From: an uncultured Anaerovibrio sp.
GTDB lineage: Bacteria > Bacillota > Negativicutes > Selenomonadales > Selenomonadaceae
Reading direction: 5' to 3'
Length of the DNA: 9,261 bases
Assembly (NCBI GenBank): GCA_900768695.1
Contig: CAAGDY010000126.1
Span: 1 to 9,261, forward strand
Shown here: positions 1 through 6,714 of the stretch, in pieces
Numbering within the stretch: position 1 is the stretch's first letter
Layout: the number at the start of each line of letters is the position of its first letter
Program-made: the position numbers and the translations under genes
Notes under the pieces: generated by a model
The model's database searches: none
Seen by the model: only the letters and a program-made list of their open reading frames with translations
What the model was told of the DNA's origin: nothing

Positions 1-327
1 AGGGCCAAAGCCTGCCACCACAGGCGGCAGCTCATCAGCCTGCATGGCGCGCAGTCCACTGCTCCCCGGCGCTTCCGGCGGGGCAATGGCAATATTCCTG
101 TCCTTGTGCCATCTTTTCAGCACCTTTTTCTCACTGCAGGACAGCGCCACGTCCAGTATATACACGAACCGTATGGGCGCACCATGAAAGCGTCTGGCAT
201 CCACGGCCTTCCTTACGAGCCGCACTCCCTCTATATCGCTGACGGACAGGCCCAGACGCTCTGCCGCCAGCTCCTCCATACTCCTTGTGTCATCAAACCT
301 GACATTAAAATTTGCAATTCTTATCAT
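1..327 (-). CDS. NAD(P)/FAD-dependent oxidoreductase (COG2509-like), N-terminal part
   Basis: This is the first 109 codons of a gene that runs off the left edge. The protein starts MIRIANFNVRFDD and its last visible residues are PPVVAGFGP (101-109). That is the beginning of the Rossmann GxGPAG dinucleotide-binding motif, preceded by the small roughly 75-residue N-terminal domain typical of uncharacterised FAD-dependent dehydrogenases. These proteins are presumed flavin oxidoreductases of unknown substrate. The ATG overlaps the cdaR stop codon as ATGA (4 bases), and no strong Shine-Dalgarno sequence precedes it, so translation probably depends on coupling to cdaR. Family assignment rests on the N-terminal domain plus the GFGP motif only; the catalytic part is outside the window. 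Confidence 0.8.
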   Translation of the reverse strand, partial: MIRIANFNVRFDDTRSMEELAAERLGLSVSDIEGVRLVRKAVDARRFHGAPIRFVYILDVALSCSEKKVLKRWHKDRNIAIAPPEAPGSSGLRAMQADELPPVVAGFGP

Positions 328-1253
328 TTCTTATTAACCCTGATACTTATACTTACAGTCTTATTTGGCGTCGTCACGCCCTCCGGCAGCACCAGCCCCA
401 CATCAGACGAGCTGCTCTCCGTCATGCCCGCCAGGGACACCGGCTCCGTATCCAGGCTCTTGATATCCGCCAGCAGCCTGGTTGGCCCGCCGATCTCCAC
501 CTGTGCAGGCTCTGATGTCACGCCGCCCAGCTTGTAGCCCTCCGGCAGAATGCCATGCACCACCGGCTTCACCGTCACGATTTTTTTGCCCATGCCCGGC
601 ACCAGCTGCACGGTTACATCCATCTCTGTCGGCAGGACAGAAAGGTTGTTGACCATGTTGCCATCCGTATCCACCGCCGTCAGCCGCACCCGCATGGTAA
701 AGTCAGCCGTATTGTCCGACAGCTTGATTTTGCCGGTGGCCTTTACTATGGATTCCACCAAGTGCCGTGGCCCGTATACGTTGACATACTGCTGCACAGG
801 CTGAACCTTGCCCACATCCATGCCCTGGGCAGGCTTGCCGCTGACAGAAATCTCCACCGGCACGCCGTGGGCAATCAGGCTCTCCATATTGACGCTGACC
901 ACCTCGTCAGACAGCTCCAGCAGCTCAAAGCCCTGCGGCACCACCGTCTTTATCCTTTCCTCATACTCGCCCTCCGTGTTGCCGGACAAGTCAATAACCG
1001 CCTTGAAATCAGCCTCATGCACCGTTGCCATCAATGCCCGCGGCGCACGTACCTTCAGCCGCACTTCCTTGACATTCATGCTCACATCATAGCCCTCCGG
1101 CGCGTTGACAATCTCCACAGGCACAGTATAGGTTGCATTGACGGAAGGATTTTCCTCGTTCATGACATAGCCCCACATGATGACCGCCGCAATCAGGGCC
1201 AGCAACTTGACGGGAAAATTCCGCCGAAACAAATTGCGCACATTTACCATCAT
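324..1253 (-). CDS. cdaR: CdaR/YbbR, regulator of the c-di-AMP synthase CdaA
   Basis: Membrane-anchored YbbR-domain protein, expected to bind CdaA and tune c-di-AMP synthesis from the outer face of the membrane. From the start chosen here it has 309 residues. A short basic N-terminus (RNLFRRN) is followed by one membrane segment at about 15-31 (VKLLALIAAVIMWGYVM). Three YbbR repeats follow at roughly 41-125, 130-215 and 223-305, recognisable by recurring GP..L...I and PEGY patterns. The start at 1253 (MMVNVRNLF) sits 7 nt after a GGAGGA Shine-Dalgarno and overlaps the cdaA stop as ATGA. A TTG at 1268 is in frame, but it is made of the Shine-Dalgarno bases themselves and should not be used. 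Gene order cdaA-cdaR is conserved in Firmicutes and supports the call. Confidence 0.93.
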   Translation of the reverse strand: MMVNVRNLFRRNFPVKLLALIAAVIMWGYVMNEENPSVNATYTVPVEIVNAPEGYDVSMNVKEVRLKVRAPRALMATVHEADFKAVIDLSGNTEGEYEERIKTVVPQGFELLELSDEVVSVNMESLIAHGVPVEISVSGKPAQGMDVGKVQPVQQYVNVYGPRHLVESIVKATGKIKLSDNTADFTMRVRLTAVDTDGNMVNNLSVLPTEMDVTVQLVPGMGKKIVTVKPVVHGILPEGYKLGGVTSEPAQVEIGGPTRLLADIKSLDTEPVSLAGMTESSSSDVGLVLPEGVTTPNKTVSISIRVNKK

Positions 1254-2104
1254 TTGTTTTTCCTCCAAGCATCAATCGCATTCCTGATATCCTGCACCTT
1301 TATGGTGGGGTCCGCCTTGATAAACAGCGGACGCAGGCGTTCCTTCAGCTGTTCGGAGTTCAGCCGCCTGGTAATGCGGCCATTCTCGGCGATAGAAACG
1401 ATTCCCGTTTCCTCGCTGACAATCACCACCATCGCATCACATTGCTCGGAAAGCCCCAGGGCCGCCCTGTGCCGCGTTCCCAGCTCCGTGCTAAGGCCGC
1501 GGTTCTCCGTCAGTGGCAGCAGGCACCCCGCCGCAATCATGCGGTTGCCGCGGATGACCGCCGCTCCGTCGTGCAGTGGCGTATTCGGGATAAACACATT
1601 CATCATGAAAGGAGCAGTCACAAGCCCGTCCACCCTGATGCCGGTATCGATTATCTCATTAATGCCGATTTCCCGCTCCAGTACCAGCAGGGCGCCAATC
1701 TTTTTGGCAGACATATTAAACACGGCCTTGTCAATTTCATTGACCAGCGTATCCGCTTCCTCCGCATTCAGGTACACGGCAGAGCCCAGAAACTTGCCCT
1801 GCCCGATGCGCTCAAGGGCGCGCCTCAGCTCCGGCTGGAACACAATCGGCAACGCCATGAACAAAAGGTAGATGCTCTTGGACAGCAGCCAGTAGATGGC
1901 GTGCAGCTCAAGTATATAAGCTCCCAGCGCTACACCCAGCATGATAAACAGTCCCTTGGCCAGCGTTATGGCCCTGGTGTCCTTCAGCATCTCATAGGAC
2001 TTATACAAAATAACAGCTACCAGCAGAATGTCCACAATGTCCCGAAAGCCCACTGTCGATAACAAACCATGATACTGTACCGGTATAGAGAAATCAAATG
2101 GCAT
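1250..2104 (-). CDS. cdaA: Diadenylate cyclase CdaA (c-di-AMP synthase)
   Basis: Makes cyclic di-AMP from two ATP. This second messenger controls potassium and osmolyte transport and cell-wall homeostasis. The 284-residue protein has three N-terminal hydrophobic helices (about 22-35, 52-68 and 70-89), then the DAC domain. Both signature motifs are intact: DGA at 179-181 (within TPLHDGAAVI) and RHR at 211-213 (within GTRHRAALGLSE). Length and layout match the CdaA (DacA) class. The ATG at 2104 is preceded 7 nt upstream by GGGGAG. A TTG at 2137 is in frame, but using it would put this ribosome binding site inside the gene. It is the first gene of the coupled cdaA-cdaR-oxidoreductase run. Confidence 0.95.
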   Translation of the reverse strand: MPFDFSIPVQYHGLLSTVGFRDIVDILLVAVILYKSYEMLKDTRAITLAKGLFIMLGVALGAYILELHAIYWLLSKSIYLLFMALPIVFQPELRRALERIGQGKFLGSAVYLNAEEADTLVNEIDKAVFNMSAKKIGALLVLEREIGINEIIDTGIRVDGLVTAPFMMNVFIPNTPLHDGAAVIRGNRMIAAGCLLPLTENRGLSTELGTRHRAALGLSEQCDAMVVIVSEETGIVSIAENGRITRRLNSEQLKERLRPLFIKADPTIKVQDIRNAIDAWRKNK

Positions 2105-2162
2105 ACAAATACTCCCCTGCAAAAAAATAGCGTACAAAAGCCTGACGCATCATCATAAAATA

Positions 2163-2226
2163 TTCCGAAAAAATACCCTATATTTTTCATTCGCGAAAAG
2201 AATCAGAAATCCTTCATTTTTCGGAA
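2163..2226. promoter_or_regulatory. Inverted repeats in the AT-rich region upstream of cdaA
   Basis: The 195-bp gap between the ilvE terminator and cdaA is very AT-rich. It contains a perfect 10-bp inverted repeat, TTCCGAAAAA (2163-2172) and TTTTTCGGAA (2217-2226), 44 bp apart. Between the arms is the perfect 8-bp palindrome TTCGCGAA (2190-2197). I found no convincing -35/-10 pair here, although the cdaA promoter must lie in or near this stretch. The repeats may be regulator sites or a leader structure; function is inference. Confidence 0.35.
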
Positions 2227-2299
2227 AAAATATAAATCTTTTTTGTGATTTTTTTATGAAAAACACCCTTTTCCAGAAACTGCCGCCAAAGCACGGCAC

Positions 2300-2342
2300 A
2301 AAAAAGCAGCCGGAAAGCGGGACTAAGCCGCCTTCTGACTGC
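2300..2342 (-). terminator. Intrinsic terminator of ilvE
   Basis: On the minus strand a 15-base arm GCAGTCAGAAGGCGG (2342-2328) pairs with CCGCTTTCCGGCTGC (2320-2306). The loop is 7 nt, there are two mismatches and one G-T pair, and six Ts follow immediately. It lies about 50 bp after the ilvE stop and separates ilvE from cdaA. Confidence 0.88.
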
Positions 2343-2391
2343 TTCCTTTACTTTCTATGCGCCTGTAAGGCCTGAATCGCCAGATGGGCTA

Positions 2392-3468
2392 TCAATACTC
2401 ACCAGCCACATCAATAAAGCCATACACATCCTCTGCCTTGCCGGTATGCAGGTCATCAATGTAATCATACAGCTTCTGGGAGAACTCGCCAATCTTGCCG
2501 CCGCTGATTACCCTGTCCTGTCCCTGATAGCCAAGCACGCTGACAGGAGAAATAACAGCTGCCGTGCCGGAGCCAAATACCTCCTCCAGCTTGCCGTTCT
2601 CATAGGCCTCAATCAGCTCATCAATGGAAATCCTGCGCTCCTCGGTAGGAATGCCCCACTCCTTGCAGACCTGCAGCACGGTGCGGCGGGTAATGCCGTC
2701 CAGAATGGTGCCGTCCAGCTCCGGAGTAACAACCTTGCCATCAATCTTGAACAGGATGTTCATGGAGCCGACCTCGCCCACATACTTATGCTCAATGCCA
2801 TCCATCCACAGGGTCTGGTCGTAGCCCTTCTCATGGGCAACAAGGCCGCCGTGGAGGGAAGCCGCGTAGTTGGCAGGAGTCTTGGCTGCGCCCAGGCCGC
2901 CCTTCGGCGCGCGCACATAGGTATCCTCCACCATAATCTTTACCGGTGCAAAGCCGTGAGCGTAATAAGCGCCTACAGGCGACAGGATAATCATCAGCTT
3001 GTAATACTGGCCTACGCTTACTCCCAGATACGGGTCAGTGGAGAAAATGAACGGACGGATGTAGAGGCTCTGGCCAGGGCCATCAGGAATCCAGTCCTTC
3101 TCGATATCAATCAGACGCATAAGGGCATCATAGACCAGCTTTTCATCCACAGCAGGAATATCAAGAATCTTCGCAGAACGATTCAGGCGGGCGATGTGGT
3201 CCTTGGCACGGAACACAACAGCCTTGCCGCCCTCATAGCGGTACGCCTTGCAGCCCTCAAATATAGCCTGCCCGTAGTGCAGGGTAGCGTTGGCAGGGCT
3301 CAGGGAAACCTCCTGATAAGGCACGATGCGCGGGTCATGCCAGCCCTCCTCCGGATTATAATCCATCTCAAACATATAATCAGTAAAGACGCGGCCAAAC
3401 CCCACCTTGCTGATATCAGCAGGTTTCTCTTTTAAGCTCTCCGCCTGTACAAAACGAATATCCGCCAT
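2392..3468 (-). CDS. ilvE: Branched-chain amino acid aminotransferase IlvE
   Basis: PLP enzyme of fold type IV that swaps the amino group between glutamate and the 2-oxo acids of valine, leucine and isoleucine; cytosolic. The 358-residue length is normal for the BCAT subgroup with the eukaryotic-like layout. Visible landmarks are LHYGQAIFEGCKAYR (63-77), RPFIFSTDPYLGV (138-150), the PLP-binding lysine K196 in GLGAAKTPANYAASL, the cofactor-contacting glutamate E232 in VGEVGSMNILF, and GSGTAAVISPV toward the C-terminus. The ATG has an AGGAG Shine-Dalgarno 10 nt upstream. The gene has a candidate promoter (3524-3552) and its own terminator, so it can be a single-gene unit, with possible read-through from nnr because no terminator separates the two. 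Confidence 0.95.
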   Translation of the reverse strand: MADIRFVQAESLKEKPADISKVGFGRVFTDYMFEMDYNPEEGWHDPRIVPYQEVSLSPANATLHYGQAIFEGCKAYRYEGGKAVVFRAKDHIARLNRSAKILDIPAVDEKLVYDALMRLIDIEKDWIPDGPGQSLYIRPFIFSTDPYLGVSVGQYYKLMIILSPVGAYYAHGFAPVKIMVEDTYVRAPKGGLGAAKTPANYAASLHGGLVAHEKGYDQTLWMDGIEHKYVGEVGSMNILFKIDGKVVTPELDGTILDGITRRTVLQVCKEWGIPTEERRISIDELIEAYENGKLEEVFGSGTAAVISPVSVLGYQGQDRVISGGKIGEFSQKLYDYIDDLHTGKAEDVYGFIDVAGEY

Positions 3469-3514
3469 ATAAATACATCTCCTAACAATTCATCTGATAA
3501 TTTTGTAACTGTGT

Positions 3515-3526
3515 AATGTATACATT
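3515..3526. promoter_or_regulatory. 12-bp perfect palindrome overlapping the ilvE -10 box
   Basis: AATGTATACATT is a perfect palindrome that overlaps the last three bases of the -10 hexamer and covers the expected transcription start of ilvE. The GTATAC centre resembles operators of GntR-type repressors, but no such regulator is encoded in this window, so the regulator is unknown. Confidence 0.4.
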
Positions 3527-3552
3527 TTAGGACTTTTCCACTCATAAATCAA
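3524..3552 (-). promoter_or_regulatory. Candidate sigma70-type promoter of ilvE
   Basis: On the minus strand TTGATT (3552-3547) and TAAAAT (3529-3524) are separated by exactly 17 bp. The expected start is near 3517, giving a leader of about 50 nt before the ilvE Shine-Dalgarno and ATG. Confidence 0.6.
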
Positions 3553-3586
3553 GTACCTGGGAAAGAAATCTTATGACCAGCTCTAT

Positions 3587-5137
3587 TTATTTACCGGACA
3601 CAAGCTCCTGCATAACATCAGGCAGTCTGTCTGCAATATCTCCCGCTATGAGGCAGTTTCCCCTGGCCTCATAGGCCATATCCCCGGCCCTGCCATGAAT
3701 ATACACACCGGCCAGGGCCTGACGTCCGTCCTCTGTCTGCCTGCACAGGCCTGCAATGGTCCCTGCCAGCACATCACCACAGCCGGCCGTTGCCATGCCT
3801 GCATTGCCGCCGTTGGAAACATATGCCATGCCATCAGGATAGATAATCACCGTTGTTTCGCTCTTGATGACAAAAATCGTATTGTATTCCTTTGCGGCCT
3901 CCCGGCCAAAGTCCAGCAAATCCTCCTTCAGCTCCGGCACCGTAATCCCCAGAAGGCATGCCATCTCCCCCAGATGAGGCGTCAGCACCGGCACATGGCG
4001 GCACCTCGCCAAAAGCTCTCCCCGTTCCCGGAAAGCGTAGATGCCATCCGCATCCAGCACCACATGGGCATCCGTACCGGCCACAAAGGCCCGCACAAAG
4101 GCCTGTGTTTCCTCTGCCCGGCCCAGTCCCGGCCCCAGCAGTACCAAATCATAGCCGGAGGCTACCGACAAAAGCTCTTCTGCGTTGCCCATGGAGAAAC
4201 AGCCACTGCCATTGTCTGCCACAGGCAGGGTCATGACCTCTGTCAGCTTCGTTTCATAGATATTGTTCAGGCTTTCAGGGCATGCCAGCGTCACAACCCC
4301 TGCACCAATCCCCAGAGCCGTCCCGGAGGCAAGCACCGCCGCCCCGGTCATGCCACGGGAGCCTGCAATCACCAGTATCCTGCCGCAGCTTCCCTTGTGG
4401 CAATCCACAGGCCGCGGCAAAAGCCACTCCTTCACGCTCTCCGGCCGCAGCAGCTCCTGACGTATCTTTGAATCCTCCAGGAGCCCGCGGGGAATCCCTA
4501 TCCCGTCACTCAGGAGCTTGCCGCAGTACACGGAGCCTGGCGAAAACATCAGTCCCCATTTTGGCGTCCCCAATGTCACGGTCATAGACGCGGCCACCGC
4601 CACATCCTCCACCTGACCGTTATCCGCCTCAACGCCGCTTGGCACATCAATGGACACCACCTTCAGGCCAGCCTTGTTCACCGCCTCAATCAGCCGCCTG
4701 GCCTCCGGCCGCAGCGTGCCATGAAAGCCCGTCCCCAAAAGTCCGTCCACCACGGCATCAGCGGTTCTGAGTACCACCAGCAGCTTGTCCCAGTCACGCT
4801 CCTCGGACAGATTGAACACCTCTACCCCCATGTTGCAGATGGCATTGAAATTCACCGCCGCCGAAGCCGTCATTTTCTCCGTCCTGCCCAGCACAAACAC
4901 CTTTGGCCTGCCACCGGCATTGGCGATATGGCGCGCCGCCGCAAAGGCATCACCACCATTGTTGCCGGTACCGGCAATCACGCAGATTTTGCGACCCATT
5001 ACGCCGTCCACCAGCGTATCAAGAGCCAGAAAAACCTCCCTGGCCGCATTTTCCATCAGCACGACCTCCGGAATACCAATCTCCTGGATGGCACGCCTGT
5101 CAATATTTCTCATTTCCTCTACCGTCGTCAGCTTCAT
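3587..5137 (-). CDS. nnr: Bifunctional NAD(P)H-hydrate epimerase / ADP-dependent NAD(P)H-hydrate dehydratase
   Basis: Repairs hydrated, inactive NADH and NADPH (NADHX/NADPHX). The N-terminal YjeF_N domain interconverts the R and S epimers, and the C-terminal ribokinase-like domain dehydrates the S form using ADP. Residue numbers here count from the GTG one codon upstream, at 5140. The epimerase half (about 1-220) shows GTGNNGGD (57-64) and the DVPSG motif (165-169). The dehydratase half (about 235-510) shows HKGSCGRILVIAG (248-260), LTPHLGEMACLLG (386-398) and GCGD (453-456) with the catalytic aspartate D456. Total length of 516-517 residues is normal for the fused form. Start choice is uncertain between GTG 5140 and ATG 5137; an AGGGGG ribosome site lies 7 and 10 nt upstream respectively. 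It sits downstream of acpS, a common neighbour. Confidence 0.94.
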   Translation of the reverse strand: MKLTTVEEMRNIDRRAIQEIGIPEVVLMENAAREVFLALDTLVDGVMGRKICVIAGTGNNGGDAFAAARHIANAGGRPKVFVLGRTEKMTASAAVNFNAICNMGVEVFNLSEERDWDKLLVVLRTADAVVDGLLGTGFHGTLRPEARRLIEAVNKAGLKVVSIDVPSGVEADNGQVEDVAVAASMTVTLGTPKWGLMFSPGSVYCGKLLSDGIGIPRGLLEDSKIRQELLRPESVKEWLLPRPVDCHKGSCGRILVIAGSRGMTGAAVLASGTALGIGAGVVTLACPESLNNIYETKLTEVMTLPVADNGSGCFSMGNAEELLSVASGYDLVLLGPGLGRAEETQAFVRAFVAGTDAHVVLDADGIYAFRERGELLARCRHVPVLTPHLGEMACLLGITVPELKEDLLDFGREAAKEYNTIFVIKSETTVIIYPDGMAYVSNGGNAGMATAGCGDVLAGTIAGLCRQTEDGRQALAGVYIHGRAGDMAYEARGNCLIAGDIADRLPDVMQELVSGK

Positions 5138-5160
5138 CACCAGTCAGCCCCCTGCCCCAA

Positions 5161-5270
5161 ATCTCAAAGCCACAAAATCACAAAATCACAAACTCTCAAA
5201 ACTACAGGCTCTCAAAACACAAAATCACCAGATAAACGAATAAGCCCGCTAACCCTATAAACAAATAAGC
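5161..5270. repeat. Low-complexity and short direct repeats between acpS and nnr
   Basis: The 158-bp gap has two parts. At 5170-5229 an A/C-rich stretch repeats variants of CACAAAAT and CTCAAAAC many times, with almost no G on the plus strand. At 5228-5245 and 5253-5270 there are two 18-bp direct repeats ending AAATAAGC or GAATAAGC, identical at 15 of 18 positions and 25 bp apart. No terminator is seen, so acpS and nnr may share a transcript. Confidence 0.55.
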
Positions 5271-5298
5271 AGGCCATGCGTCACTGCCGCCCGGAAGC

Positions 5299-5670
5299 TC
5301 AGCTCTCCAAAACGCATTGAGCCGTAGCGTACTCCCTGGCATGGCTAATGCTCAGCCACACCCTTTGTACTCCCATGCGCTCTGCCCGCTGGCCAAAAGC
5401 GCCATGCAGCTGCACCTTCGGACAGCCCAGCTCATCATTGATAACCTCAATATCAGCCATTCTGCCCTCCCTGAGCCCCGTGCCAAAGGCCTTCAGCACG
5501 GCCTCCTTGGCCGCAAAGCGCCCTGCAAAGGACTCTGCCATGCCTGCGCCCCGGCTCCTGCAATACGCCGCTTCAGCCTCTGTAAACACCCTGCTCACAA
5601 AAGCCTCCTTCGCCACAGCCTTCTTTACCCTCTCAATCTCAACAATATCCGTACCTATACCTAAAATCAT
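5299..5670 (-). CDS. acpS: Holo-[acyl-carrier-protein] synthase AcpS
   Basis: Transfers the 4'-phosphopantetheine arm of coenzyme A onto apo acyl carrier protein, activating fatty acid synthesis; a cytosolic, magnesium-dependent trimer in the family. The 123-residue length is typical. The N-terminal GIGTDIVEIERV carries the magnesium ligand D8, and FAGRFAAKEAVLKAFGTGL (48-66) carries E56 and the catalytic-region lysines. WLSISHAREYA (105-115) is the conserved C-terminal block. The ATG follows AGGGGG by only 4 nt. The upstream motAB terminator means acpS needs its own promoter. The only candidate I see is weak: a good TACAAT at 5699-5694 with a poor -35 (TTATAT, 5722-5717) lying inside the left end of the palindromic repeat. 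Confidence 0.95.
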   Translation of the reverse strand: MILGIGTDIVEIERVKKAVAKEAFVSRVFTEAEAAYCRSRGAGMAESFAGRFAAKEAVLKAFGTGLREGRMADIEVINDELGCPKVQLHGAFGQRAERMGVQRVWLSISHAREYATAQCVLES

Positions 5671-5703
5671 ACTACCCCCTGCCAGTACTTTTGATTGTAT
5701 TGC

Positions 5704-5894
5704 TGTGTCTGTTCAGATATAACGGGATGCGCTGCGGCAGTACCATCAGAAACCCGCTCTCGCTCTTAGTTGTGCCTCGCGTTACTAACATTCATCTATC
5801 GCCTACGGCTCTGATGAATGAAGTAACGAGGCGCAACAAAGGTCTTCTGATGGCACATGCCTCAACACATCCTATTTTGTCTGAACAGACTACA
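5704..5894. repeat. Long imperfect palindromic repeat element, copy A
   Basis: This 191-bp intergenic element folds on itself almost end to end. Outer arms: GTCTGTTCAGA (5707-5717) matches TCTGAACAGAC (5880-5890) perfectly; pairing continues with scattered mismatches through GGCA...CCATCAGAA (5736-5751) against TTCTGATGG...TGCC (5845-5861). Inner stem: 5769-5796 pairs with 5813-5837 in three blocks of 8, 6 and 9 bp. The 16-nt apical loop contains GCC-TAC-GGC. The segment 5750-5843 is identical to 8889-8982 (copy B). No protein in the window is an obvious transposase for it. Confidence 0.85.
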
Positions 5895-5906
5895 CGAACC
5901 CTCTCT

Positions 5907-5935
5907 AAGAAAAAGAACCCCTGGCAGGGGTTCTT
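5907..5935 (-). terminator. Intrinsic terminator of motAB
   Basis: A perfect 10-bp stem, AAGAACCCCT (5913-5922) with AGGGGTTCTT (5926-5935), has a 3-nt loop. On the minus strand it is followed by TTTCTT. It starts 5 nt beyond the motB stop codon, so it ends the motAB transcript before the palindromic repeat and acpS. Confidence 0.87.
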
Positions 5936-5940
5936 CAATT

Positions 5941-6711
5941 CTATCTTGCCACCTGATACTCGGATCTGTCCACATGCACGGAGCGCTCAATCAGCACCTC
6001 GACACGGCGATTCTGCGCCCTGCCCTCCTCTGTGGCATTATCCGCAATCGGGCGGTACTCGCTCCTGCCCATGGCACTGAACCGCGCCGGATTCATGCGC
6101 CCATCCTGGGCAATGATATACTTCATGAAGTTGATGGCACGGGCCGAGCTAAGCTCCCAGTTGGATGGATAGGAGCTGCTGGTAATAGGCACATTATCCG
6201 TATGCCCCGTCACCAGAATCCTCTGGGGGATAGGCGCCACCAGCGCCGCAATCACCGGCCCAATCTTCTGCACACCGGCCGTCAGCTCCGCAGAACCAGA
6301 AGGAAACAGCGCATTCTCCTTGATGCGTATCATCAGTCCGTCCTCCGTCAGAATAGTGCTTATTTCATTCCCCAGATCATTCTGCTCAATATATGTATCC
6401 AGCTGCCTCTTGACAGCCTCCATCTGCTTGTTTTCGGCCAGATATGCCTCCATGCCGCCATCCTCCGAGGACATCATGTCACGGGAATTGTTCTGGGCGG
6501 GGCCTGCTCCCTCAAAGAAGGAAGGGCCGCCCATGTTAAAGGCGGAGCTGAAGGCCTGCGCCATCTGGGTCAGCTTTGTTTCATCAGTCTGGGAAATTGC
6601 AAACAGGCAGATAAACAACGCCAAAAGCAGGGTCATAAGGTCAGAATACGGCAGGAGCCATGCCTCACTGGCCTCCTCCTCATGAGGAGCCGGTCTTTTC
6701 TTTCTTGCCAT
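5941..6711 (-). CDS. motB: Flagellar motor stator protein MotB
   Basis: Stator subunit that, with MotA, forms the ion channel driving flagellar rotation and anchors it to peptidoglycan. The 256-residue protein has a short basic cytoplasmic N-terminus, then one membrane helix (about 21-40) bearing the channel aspartate D24 in LLPYSDLMTLLLALF. A linker or plug region follows, then an OmpA-like peptidoglycan-binding domain with GHTDNVP (169-175), NWELSSARA (184-192) and NRRVEV (234-239). The start lies 3 nt after the motA stop, with a full AAGGAGG site 8 nt upstream inside motA, indicating co-expression. The sequence alone does not securely tell proton from sodium use. Confidence 0.95.
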   Translation of the reverse strand: MARKKRPAPHEEEASEAWLLPYSDLMTLLLALFICLFAISQTDETKLTQMAQAFSSAFNMGGPSFFEGAGPAQNNSRDMMSSEDGGMEAYLAENKQMEAVKRQLDTYIEQNDLGNEISTILTEDGLMIRIKENALFPSGSAELTAGVQKIGPVIAALVAPIPQRILVTGHTDNVPITSSSYPSNWELSSARAINFMKYIIAQDGRMNPARFSAMGRSEYRPIADNATEEGRAQNRRVEVLIERSVHVDRSEYQVAR

Positions 6712-6714
6712 CGC

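Noticed and set aside
555..1871. A 438-codon plus-strand open frame opposite cdaR and cdaA
   Set aside because: It is antisense to two well-supported genes, has H/R-rich composition, no recognisable motif and no ribosome site.
5704..5894. CRISPR array, tracrRNA or retron RNA as an explanation for the repeat
   Set aside because: There are only two copies 3 kb apart with no regular spacers, and no cas or reverse-transcriptase gene is in the window.
5691..6080. Plus-strand open frame containing NPLSLLVVPRVTNIHL, also found at 8848-9087
   Set aside because: The shared peptide is only the translation of the palindromic repeat core. The frame is the same because the DNA is identical, and both frames lack a proper ribosome site. 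Such frames are often annotated as small hypothetical proteins, but I see no support for it.
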